DNA of 16,250 nucleotides. It comes from an uncultured Eubacteriales bacterium (GTDB taxonomy: Bacteria; Bacillota; Clostridia; Oscillospirales; Acutalibacteraceae). The stretch spans positions 1-16,250 of the forward strand of contig ONIF01000100.1 of assembly GCA_900317795.1 (NCBI GenBank), read 5' to 3'. The notes beneath the pieces are model-generated. The model made no database searches. It was not told where the DNA came from and was given only the letters and a program-made list of their open reading frames with translations. A program made the position numbers and the translations under genes. This document shows positions 6,855 through 12,731 of this stretch, one piece after another (position 1 is the first letter of the stretch; each line of letters opens with the position of its first letter).

Positions 6855-7604
6855 TTACACATACTTTAATATATCTACAAATAATCTGCCCTTTTTGCTC
6901 ATTCCCGATATGCCCGACACGCATATTTTCCCTTTGCCGTGCAAGGAAATTTTATCACCTGCTTTTATTTCCCTTGAAACATCAATGCACACCTGCCAAT
7001 TCACAAAAACCATGCCCTTTTTGATACATTCCGCTGCCTTTGTCCGTGAAACACCGAAACTTTCTCCAACCACGCTGTCCAGCCTCATAGAACTTACATT
7101 TATATTGATAAGCTTTTTCGGCACTTCCGCCATTTCCGAAAATTCGCTTTCACTCAGTTCAACACTATATCTCCCTATTTTATTCAAATTCATTTTCACA
7201 AACTCACTCACGGACTTATGACAGAAAAACTGTGCTTTATTTTCATTTGCAATTATATCGCCTGTCATTTCTCTTTTTATTCCCAGTCCCATCAATGCTC
7301 CTAAAACATCTCTGTGTGAGAGTACGGCATTTTTATCCGTTGCTCTTACCGAGTACAAGACTATCGGTACTCCCTCATCACTGTTATATTCATTCGTGCA
7401 TACCCTGCAAACACGTCTTTCAGCTTCTTCATATCCTCCGCTAAATCCTATCATTCCCGAAAAATCCCTTTCACCCATTAAAAACATCTGTTCAGCGGGT
7501 GTTAAAAAATTTGAATATATGACACAAAATGTCTTTTCACTTTTATTTACAAGGTCTTTTATTTTTCTCAGCAATATTTTTTCTTCATCGTTCAACTTCA
7601 TCAC
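6855..7604 (-). CDS. ylmH: YlmH-like S4-domain RNA-binding protein
   Basis: The 249-residue product matches the YlmH family of Gram-positive RNA-binding proteins: FLTPAEQ at 33-39, GGYEEAERRVC at 56-66, LSHRDVLGALMGLGIKREM at 95-113 with GDI after it, and a C-terminal S4 domain near 172-232 (RLDSVVGESFGVSRTKA, KGMVFVNW). S4 proteins bind structured RNA, and YlmH has been linked to ribosome-associated quality control in Bacillus. In most Firmicutes ylmH sits in the division cluster near divIVA; here it stands alone upstream of the S10 operon. Starts GTG 7604 or ATG 7601 are both possible, and the -10 box of its promoter ends at 7613, so the mRNA would have almost no leader. No terminator is visible after the stop. 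Confidence 0.82.
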   Translation of the reverse strand: MMKLNDEEKILLRKIKDLVNKSEKTFCVIYSNFLTPAEQMFLMGERDFSGMIGFSGGYEEAERRVCRVCTNEYNSDEGVPIVLYSVRATDKNAVLSHRDVLGALMGLGIKREMTGDIIANENKAQFFCHKSVSEFVKMNLNKIGRYSVELSESEFSEMAEVPKKLININVSSMRLDSVVGESFGVSRTKAAECIKKGMVFVNWQVCIDVSREIKAGDKISLHGKGKICVSGISGMSKKGRLFVDILKYV

Positions 7605-7612
7605 CCTTAATT

Positions 7613-7641
7613 ATTATAACAAATAAAAAAAACTGTGTCAA
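7613..7641 (-). promoter_or_regulatory. Perfect consensus sigma-A promoter for the ylmH-like gene
   Basis: On the minus strand TTGACA (7636-7641), a 17-bp spacer and TATAAT (7613-7618) are all exact consensus, with TGT just before the -10 giving an extended -10 as well. Transcription should start near 7606, only about 2-5 nt from the first possible start codon. Confidence 0.8.
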
Positions 7642-7657
7642 AATGTTAATGCCTGTA

Positions 7658-7663
7658 TATAAT
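7658..7663 (+). promoter_or_regulatory. Possible -10 box upstream of the 48-residue membrane gene
   Basis: TATAAT stands about 48 nt before the ATG at 7711, in the gap shared with the divergent ylmH promoter. No good -35 is found at 16-18 bp. In B. subtilis spoVM is under sigma-E, and this site does not match sigma-E well enough to decide, so the sigma factor is left open. Confidence 0.35.
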
Positions 7664-7691
7664 ATTAGTGTAAGCGAAACAAGCACCGAAT

Positions 7692-7710
7692 GAGAGTGGA
7701 GAGTGAAGTT
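7692..7710 (+). repeat. GAGAGTGGA-type short repeat, copy 1
   Basis: The block GAGAGTGGAGAGTGAAGTT ends directly at the ATG of the 48-residue gene. Its GGAGAG lies 7 nt before that ATG, so the repeat seems to supply the ribosome-binding site. Related blocks are at 15068-15098 and 16181-16213. Confidence 0.6.
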
Positions 7711-7857
7711 ATGAGGAGATGCGTGAAAAACGGCAATATTTTATCATTCAGTTTAGGCTTGCTTGTTTCATGTGTACTTCCGCAGCATTGCCTTATTGTC
7801 ATTATTGCGGTCATTCTTGCGGTAACCGCTGTGACGGGGTTAAGATGCTATCGCTGA
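7711..7857 (+). CDS. 48-residue membrane-hairpin protein next to spoVM
   Basis: A short frame, ATG 7711 to TGA 7857, encodes a very hydrophobic protein. A basic start (MRRCVKNGN) leads into a hydrophobic segment (residues 10-23), a PQH turn at 24-26 and a second hydrophobic segment (27-44), ending GLRCYR. It fits a two-helix hairpin or one long kinked helix, with Cys at 4, 21, 27 and 46. The GGAGAG site 7 nt upstream and the SpoVM-like gene only 14 nt downstream before a shared terminator support a real gene in a two-gene operon. I do not recognise a named family. Its company suggests a sporulation or spore-membrane role, which is inference only. Confidence 0.6.
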   Translation: MRRCVKNGNILSFSLGLLVSCVLPQHCLIVIIAVILAVTAVTGLRCYR

Positions 7858-7871
7858 AAGGGGATTTTTTT

Positions 7872-7970
7872 ATGAAGATAGTAGTTGTTGACAATCCGAA
7901 ATTCTGGAGTTTTTTTCTCCGCAAAATGTTCAAAATAAAAAAGCTTCCCCAACAGCCCGAAATAAACTGA
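7872..7970 (+). CDS. spoVM: SpoVM-like amphipathic spore-coat anchor peptide
   Basis: This 32-residue peptide lines up without gaps with B. subtilis SpoVM, a 26-residue amphipathic helix that recognises the curved forespore membrane and recruits the SpoIVA coat basement layer. From residues 9 to 19 it keeps Pro9, Lys10, Phe11, Arg17 and Met19, and also Met1-Lys2. Pro9 is the residue known to matter for membrane insertion and curvature sensing. The N-terminus is IVVVDN and the end is a basic IKKLPQQPEIN tail, six residues longer than in Bacillus. AAAGGGG stands 8 nt before the ATG, and a strong terminator begins 7 nt after the stop. The same reading frame is open upstream to 7719, but that part overlaps the 48-residue gene. 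The match is recalled from memory, over a short peptide. Confidence 0.72.
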   Translation: MKIVVVDNPKFWSFFLRKMFKIKKLPQQPEIN

Positions 7971-7977
7971 ATGCAGG

Positions 7978-8006
7978 CAGTGAGAGATTTCTCTCACTGT
8001 TTTTTT
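7978..8006 (+). terminator. Intrinsic terminator after the spoVM-like gene
   Basis: A perfect 10-bp inverted repeat, CAGTGAGAGA/TCTCTCACTG with a 2-nt (effectively 4-nt) loop, is followed by seven T. It separates the small two-gene operon from spoIIE. Confidence 0.9.
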
Positions 8007-8021
8007 CATTTTACCGCTCTA

Positions 8022-8056
8022 TATCGACAAAGATATTTTATATTCTGTTGTATAAT
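8022..8056 (+). promoter_or_regulatory. spoIIE promoter with 21-bp spacer and Spo0A-box-like site
   Basis: TATAAT at 8051-8056 is exact. The only -35-like element is TCGACA at 8024-8029, leaving a 21-bp spacer. That element lies inside ATCGACAAA, whose complement TTTGTCGAT matches the Spo0A box (TGTCGAA core) at 6 of 7 positions. In B. subtilis the sigma-A, Spo0A-dependent spoIIE promoter is known for the same 21-bp spacing with 0A boxes. The match of both traits supports Spo0A~P activation here; a second box was not found. Confidence 0.6.
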
Positions 8057-8087
8057 TGAAAAAAATATCTTTATAGGAGAGTTGCAG

Positions 8088-10394
8088 ATGAATATGACCG
8101 CTATCATGGCAGACGGTAAAAAAGCGTTAAACGGAAGTACAGGAAAAATGTTGTTCAATGTATTGTATTTTTCTTTCGGCATGATTTCGGCTAACGGCTA
8201 TGTTTTCGGAGAATACTCGCCTTTTGGAATTTCGGTTGCGGCAGCAGTGCCTTTTCCCAATGTCATATTTTCCGTGGCAGGCTCTGTTGCAGGCTACATT
8301 GTATTCGGAAACAGAAATTTCAGGTATATTGCAGCTATCTTTGCGGTACTTGCGATAAGATGGACTTTTAAGGACATCAAAAAAATAAGCCGTTCCTTTA
8401 TTTATTCGGCTCTTGTATGTGCCGTGCCGACATTTGCAACGGGAATTGCCGTTGCCTCCGTCAGCGGATTTACATTTGAAAAAGTATTTTCATACACCCT
8501 TGAAGCCGTACTTGCGGGAACGGGGGCATACTTCATTGCCCGTACATTCGTTATCATACACGGCACAAAAACACTTGGTATGCTTTTGCCGCAGGAAACG
8601 GTATGCCTTATCATGACGGGCTGTATAGGCATTCTTGCCCTTTCGTCATTCCAGATATTTTCCCTTTCAATCGGCAGAATGATTGCCGTTATATGCATAC
8701 TTACCGCTGCACATTATGGCGGTACGGCAGGCGGCTGTATATCGGGCATAGCTATGGGAATAGTCCTCGGCATAGCCTCCGAAGAATACTACTTTTTAGG
8801 GGCGGCATACGCCTTTGGCGGACTTATGGCAGGACTTTTTGCACCGTCGGGGCATATCGTTGCCGCTGTAATATTCCTTTTAAGCAGCGGTTTAGCCTCT
8901 TTGCAGGCTCAGGGCTTGGCAACCGTTATACAAGTCATGTATGAAATGGCAATATCGGGTGCAATATTTGCCGTACTTCCCAAAAATGCTTTCAACTTTA
9001 TTGCAGCCATGTTTTCCCTCAACAAAACAGATAAAAACTGTGAGGGGCTAAGACGTTCCATCATCATGCGTCTTGACTTTGCCTCGAAAGCCCTTTCCAA
9101 CGTTTCCGAAGATGTCGAAAGAGTTTCCGAAAAGCTCTCTAAAATAGTAACCCCCACTCTTGAAAGCGTGTATAAAAAATCCGTTGAAAGCACTTGTGCA
9201 AGATGTGGAATGAAAGTATTCTGTTGGGAACATAAAAACGGGGTATCTCTTGACGACTTTGAAAGCGTGGGTGACGTTCTCAGAAAAAACGGTGAAATAA
9301 ATCCCGAAGATTTTTGCGAGGAATTCAGACGGGTATGCTGCCGCACTTCGGAAATGACCTCTGCCGTAAACAGATACTATAAAAATTTCCTCTCGTCAGA
9401 GGCTGCCGCAAAAAGAGTTGATGAAATAAGAACGGTAGTGGCAGGGCAATTCTGCGGACTTGGGGAAATACTCGGTGAAATGGCAGATGAATATGAAAAT
9501 TATGAAGTCTTTGACAATGCCCTTGCAGAAAATATTATCGTCAAATTAAAAGAACTCGGAATGATGCCGATAGATGCAAGCTGTCGCATAGACTACATGG
9601 GCAGAATGACCGTTGAAGCCGAAGTATTTGACGGTGACAGGGATAAAATAAAGAAAAATTCCGTTGTCACGGAAATTTCAAAACTTTGCGGCAGAAAATT
9701 CGATACTCCGAATATCACCGCTGCTTTCGGCAGATGCAGAATAGTTTTATCGGAAAAAGCACAGCTTGATATAGAGATTGCCGCAAGTCAGCACGTCAGC
9801 AAAAGCGGACAGCTTTGCGGAGATAATTTCAGTTACTTCAATGACGGCATGGGGAGAATGATAACCGTACTTAGTGACGGCATGGGTACAGGCGGGCGTG
9901 CAGCCGTTGACGGTGGAATGGCTGTAAGTATCATGTCAAAATTACTTAAAGCAGGCTTGGGTTTTGACTGTTCTCTTAAAGTCGTCAATGCCGCACTTAT
10001 GGTAAAATCCGAAGATGAATCCCTTGCAACCCTTGATGTAGTATCCGTTGACCTCTATAACGGTGAAACGGACTTTTTTAAAGCAGGGGCGGCTGTTTCG
10101 TTCATCAAAAAATCCGATAAAATGTATAAAGTCGAAACGCCCTCACTTCCCGTAGGCATACTTCCCGATGTGGAATTTACCTGCACGGAGGACAATCTTC
10201 ACTCGGGTGACATCATCGTAATGCTTTCAGACGGGGCATTGGCAACGGGTGATGAATGGATAGAACACATCATTTCCTCTTGGGAAAACAAAAGCATGAA
10301 AGAACTTGCAGACCTCATCAATGACGAAGCCACCTCCAGAAGAAATGACGGACATGATGACGACATCACCGTTATCGCCATGAAAATCGCATAA
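8088..10394 (+). CDS. spoIIE: Stage II sporulation protein E (membrane serine phosphatase)
   Basis: SpoIIE is the PP2C-type phosphatase that dephosphorylates the anti-anti-sigma factor SpoIIAA and so frees sigma-F in the forespore; it also acts at the polar division site. The 768-residue product (827 in B. subtilis) has a hydrophobic N-terminal half of about ten membrane segments (roughly residues 15-320). A middle region follows with conserved cysteines (CARCGMKVFCW), then the phosphatase domain with VLSDGMGTG (metal-binding Asp597), VMLSDGA (Asp715) and the closing GHDDDITVIAMKI (755-767). I choose ATG 8088 because AGGAGA lies 7 nt upstream; the open frame back to 7971 crosses the terminator and promoter. 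The gene stands alone, with repeats and no clear terminator after it. Confidence 0.95.
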   Translation: MNMTAIMADGKKALNGSTGKMLFNVLYFSFGMISANGYVFGEYSPFGISVAAAVPFPNVIFSVAGSVAGYIVFGNRNFRYIAAIFAVLAIRWTFKDIKKISRSFIYSALVCAVPTFATGIAVASVSGFTFEKVFSYTLEAVLAGTGAYFIARTFVIIHGTKTLGMLLPQETVCLIMTGCIGILALSSFQIFSLSIGRMIAVICILTAAHYGGTAGGCISGIAMGIVLGIASEEYYFLGAAYAFGGLMAGLFAPSGHIVAAVIFLLSSGLASLQAQGLATVIQVMYEMAISGAIFAVLPKNAFNFIAAMFSLNKTDKNCEGLRRSIIMRLDFASKALSNVSEDVERVSEKLSKIVTPTLESVYKKSVESTCARCGMKVFCWEHKNGVSLDDFESVGDVLRKNGEINPEDFCEEFRRVCCRTSEMTSAVNRYYKNFLSSEAAAKRVDEIRTVVAGQFCGLGEILGEMADEYENYEVFDNALAENIIVKLKELGMMPIDASCRIDYMGRMTVEAEVFDGDRDKIKKNSVVTEISKLCGRKFDTPNITAAFGRCRIVLSEKAQLDIEIAASQHVSKSGQLCGDNFSYFNDGMGRMITVLSDGMGTGGRAAVDGGMAVSIMSKLLKAGLGFDCSLKVVNAALMVKSEDESLATLDVVSVDLYNGETDFFKAGAAVSFIKKSDKMYKVETPSLPVGILPDVEFTCTEDNLHSGDIIVMLSDGALATGDEWIEHIISSWENKSMKELADLINDEATSRRNDGHDDDITVIAMKIA

Positions 10395-10428
10395 CAATGT
10401 GCAATTTGCAATGTGCAATGTGCAATGC
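10395..10428 (+). repeat. Tandem TGTGCAA-type short repeat after spoIIE
   Basis: Directly after the spoIIE stop come about four imperfect copies of a 7-nt unit close to TGTGCAA (CAATGTGCAATTTGCAATG and on), ending in GCTTTTT. The units are too short and close for a CRISPR array. Short pairings such as TTGCA/TGCAA are possible, so a weak terminator role cannot be excluded. Confidence 0.6.
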
Positions 10429-10463
10429 TTTTTATATAGTAAACGACAAAATAAATCGCCCTA

Positions 10464-10528
10464 TGTCATTCCGAGCGAAGCGAGGAATCTTTGAAAGATT
10501 CTTCGTCACTTCGTTCCTCAGAATGACA
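10464..10528. repeat. 65-bp palindromic interspersed repeat (MITE/REP-like)
   Basis: The element starts TGTCATTCCGAGCGAAG and ends CAGAATGACA. Its two halves are imperfect reverse complements meeting at AATCTTT-G-AAAGATT (10486-10500), giving one long hairpin. The sequence type is familiar as a scattered intergenic repeat in many unrelated bacteria. It contains no gene and no obvious target-site duplication. It lies between the converging spoIIE and HprK-like genes. Confidence 0.75.
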
Positions 10529-10548
10529 AAAGGATTTCAAATTAAAAC

Positions 10549-10580
10549 GAGCAGTCGGTAATTTTCATTACTGACTGCTC
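10549..10580 (-). terminator. Terminator overlapping the end of the HprK-like gene
   Basis: The arms GAGCAGTCGGTAAT and ATTACTGACTGCTC form a 14-bp stem with one wobble pair and a 4-nt loop, followed on the minus strand by TCGTTTTAATTT. The stem contains the stop codon and the last three codons of the gene (10568-10580), so a translating ribosome would cover half of it. Confidence 0.7.
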
Positions 10581-11308
10581 ATTGTATTGAATGCAAGTTC
10601 GGCAGCTGATATGTCCATGTTACAGCCCAGACGATAAAATGTTACTTTTTCACACATCTCATCTATCAAAGAAATTGTTTTTTTCAGTGCAAAAATATCG
10701 TTTGGGCGATACACCTGCTGTAAAAGCATTTTATAAGCCTGTGACCTGTCTGTTTTTTCAATATGATTTTCACTTGCACGTTCCAGTATGCAAACGCTTT
10801 TCAACGGCACGGAAATATTATTTCCTATCCTGTGCTTTCCATTATATGGAGTGCCGTAAATCGTAGCACCGCTTTCGGATATATTGATAAGCGGTTTGTC
10901 ATCATTTACCATGACCGCCCTGTCCCCCAAAAGTTCTCTCCATAATCTTGTATGGGTAGATTTTCCCGTACCGCTTCTTGCCGTGAAAAGATAGGCATGA
11001 CCGTCAACCGCTATTGCAGAGCCGTGCATTAAAAAAGTGTCGTATTCGGGCATTTTTTCCGCTATCTTTCTGTAAACCGCAAGTTCTTCAAGATAGCCGT
11101 CCGACCACTGTGCAATTTCCCTGCCCTCTGCAATGTCGTTTTTGGCAGACCTCTCACGTTCATATTCAATATCACTTTCACTTGTTTTTACGCAAAAATC
11201 CGCTTTTCCCGATACGGCATAATCTTTACAGTATCTATGCACGCTTTTATGCAGAGATGTTATCTCTATGACTTTTCCCGCCATTTGATAAGTACGAGTA
11301 AATCCCAT
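10568..11308 (-). CDS. Orphan HprK/PEP-carboxykinase-like P-loop protein
   Basis: The 246-residue product resembles the kinase core of HPr kinase and the PEP carboxykinase fold. It has HGSAIAVDG at 95-103, a Walker A loop ARSGTGKST at 110-118, an NDDKPL motif at 135-140 (Walker B-like with acidic catalytic candidates) and YGTPYNGKH at 151-159. It lacks the HprK N-terminal domain and the HprK signature loop, so it is not the catabolite-control kinase itself. Such stand-alone proteins are usually left as hypothetical; the substrate is unknown. The start at 11308 follows GGTGG closely, and the gap to the upstream AI-2E gene is 19 nt, so the two form an operon. A protein kinase or small-molecule kinase is possible; neither is shown. 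Confidence 0.72.
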   Translation of the reverse strand: MGFTRTYQMAGKVIEITSLHKSVHRYCKDYAVSGKADFCVKTSESDIEYERERSAKNDIAEGREIAQWSDGYLEELAVYRKIAEKMPEYDTFLMHGSAIAVDGHAYLFTARSGTGKSTHTRLWRELLGDRAVMVNDDKPLINISESGATIYGTPYNGKHRIGNNISVPLKSVCILERASENHIEKTDRSQAYKMLLQQVYRPNDIFALKKTISLIDEMCEKVTFYRLGCNMDISAAELAFNTMSSQ

Positions 11309-11327
11309 TATTCCACCCTTTTCAAGC

Positions 11328-12614
11328 TTATTTTTTCTTCTTTATCTTTGAAAATATCTCTGAGATATGATAATCTTTCAAAGTTTCTTTTTTTGCCCTT
11401 TTCGGCACGTATTCGGGCACGCCTGTTTTTTCGGCATATTTTTCTTCGGGAATATTTCTCAATTTCAGCCTCTCACGCACCAATCTCTTTAAAAGCGTAT
11501 ATAATACAGACGTTACAGGGGCACTGACAAGCAAACCTATTATCCCAAAAAATCCGCTGAAAATTACGATTGCGGCAATCAATACAATAGGCGGCAGTCC
11601 GACATTTGAGCCTACCACTCTGGGATATATGAGATTTCCCTCCACCTGCTGCAGGCATACCATAAATACCACAAACCATATTGCCTGAACGGGACTCACC
11701 GTAAGAATAAACAATGCACCGATTACCGTTCCTATCATGATGCCGAACATGGGAATCCATGAACAAATGGCTATCACCACTCCGACGAGTGCCGCATACG
11801 GAAAGCCGAGTATTGCCATTCCCAAGCCTGTAAGAGTTCCTATAATCACGCATTCCATCATTTGTCCCGTAATACTGTTATAAAAGGACTTGTTTGTCAT
11901 AATTCCCACTTCAACGATATAGTCAACCGCCTTTGACGGAAAAAATGCATACAGGAATTTTCTCAGGTGAGAGGAAATTTTTTCTTTCTTTGCAAGTATA
12001 TACACAGAAAGAACTATCCCCAAAAATATATTTACAGTGATACTGATGACGGAAGAAACAACTTTCATTGTAGAAGTAAGGAGATTCATGGTAGAATCAA
12101 AGAAATTTGTCACGTTGTTTGTAATAAAGCTTGCAATATTCGAGCCTATGCTCTCCCAGTCTATATTGATATTATCATATACCGCCTTTGCCCAGTCATA
12201 TCTGTTGCTGAGGTCTTTCATCCAGTATCTGAAATCATCAAATGCAGACGGGATTGAGCCTGCTATTTTTTGCAGGCTGTTGCTTATCTCGGGTATGATG
12301 ATAATCAAAAATATTCCCAAAACCAGCACAAACATACTGATTGACATGGTGATTGCAAGCGGTCGCCTTAACTTTTCTTTCAGCGGACTTACAGGCGTTC
12401 CGTCTTTTGAGCGGAAAAGCCGTCTTTCTATTGCATTCAGAGGCACATTCAGAAAAAACGTAAAACAGCCTGCTATGATAAACGGTACAAGTATCTGCAA
12501 AAGCCACAGCAAAAAAGAGCCTATTATATCAAGGTGCTGAAATCCGATATATACAAGAATAATGCACACCGCAAGAAAAAATATTTTTATGGTATCTTTT
12601 CGGTTCATATTCAT
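11328..12614 (-). CDS. AI-2E family transporter / permease-like membrane protein
   Basis: The 428-residue product is a typical member of the AI-2E (UPF0118, PerM/YtvI-like) family of multi-pass membrane proteins. N-terminal helices lie near 9-25, 33-56 and 88-110, followed by a long soluble stretch (about 112-185), then helices near 187-208 and 256-380. The family signature GNLIYPRVVG (326-335) followed by VGLPPIVLI (338-346) and GFFGIIGLLVSAPV (354-367) is clear. Members have been tied to autoinducer-2 export, ion antiport or lipid-linked roles; the substrate here cannot be read. The start is ATG 12614, with GGAGAG about 9 nt upstream; a second ATG at 12608 is possible. It is first in an operon with the HprK-like gene. 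Confidence 0.9.
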   Translation of the reverse strand: MNMNRKDTIKIFFLAVCIILVYIGFQHLDIIGSFLLWLLQILVPFIIAGCFTFFLNVPLNAIERRLFRSKDGTPVSPLKEKLRRPLAITMSISMFVLVLGIFLIIIIPEISNSLQKIAGSIPSAFDDFRYWMKDLSNRYDWAKAVYDNINIDWESIGSNIASFITNNVTNFFDSTMNLLTSTMKVVSSVISITVNIFLGIVLSVYILAKKEKISSHLRKFLYAFFPSKAVDYIVEVGIMTNKSFYNSITGQMMECVIIGTLTGLGMAILGFPYAALVGVVIAICSWIPMFGIMIGTVIGALFILTVSPVQAIWFVVFMVCLQQVEGNLIYPRVVGSNVGLPPIVLIAAIVIFSGFFGIIGLLVSAPVTSVLYTLLKRLVRERLKLRNIPEEKYAEKTGVPEYVPKRAKKETLKDYHISEIFSKIKKKK

Positions 12615-12646
12615 TCGCTTTCACTCTCCGATAAAAGTCTTATATT

Positions 12647-12675
12647 ATTATAAAACAAATTCCTTTTAATTGCAA
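12647..12675 (-). promoter_or_regulatory. Sigma-A promoter of the AI-2E / HprK-like operon
   Basis: On the minus strand TTGCAA (12670-12675), 17 bp, then TATAAT (12647-12652), about 33 nt before the start codon. It lies just downstream of the carboxypeptidase terminator, so this operon is expressed separately. Confidence 0.7.
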
Positions 12676-12694
12676 TAAGAATTCCCCTTTTCAA

Positions 12695-12724
12695 GAAAAA
12701 AGCAGTGTATCAGTGATACACTGC
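12695..12724 (-). terminator. Intrinsic terminator of the D-Ala-D-Ala carboxypeptidase gene
   Basis: A perfect inverted repeat, GCAGTGTATC/GATACACTGC (12702-12724) with a 3-nt loop, is followed on the minus strand by six T. It starts 7 nt after the stop codon. Confidence 0.92.
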
Positions 12725-12731
12725 CTAAAAA

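Noticed and set aside
7636..7663. Sigma-E promoter for the spoVM-like operon
   Set aside because: A sigma-E-like -35 and -10 can be found only with a spacer of about 11 bp, too short for the known consensus.
7719..7871. Longer reading frame in front of the SpoVM-like peptide
   Set aside because: It overlaps the 48-residue gene in another frame and has no ribosome-binding site, while AAAGGGG fits ATG 7872.
7971..8087. Upstream extension of spoIIE to 7971
   Set aside because: It would cross the spoVM terminator and the spoIIE promoter; AGGAGA fits ATG 8088.
8402..9346. Minus-strand frames inside spoIIE
   Set aside because: They are opposite-strand shadows of a well-supported gene with no ribosome-binding sites or recognisable motifs.
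10395..10428. CRISPR-like array
   Set aside because: Units are about 7 nt with no spacers and no cas genes nearby; it is a simple short repeat.
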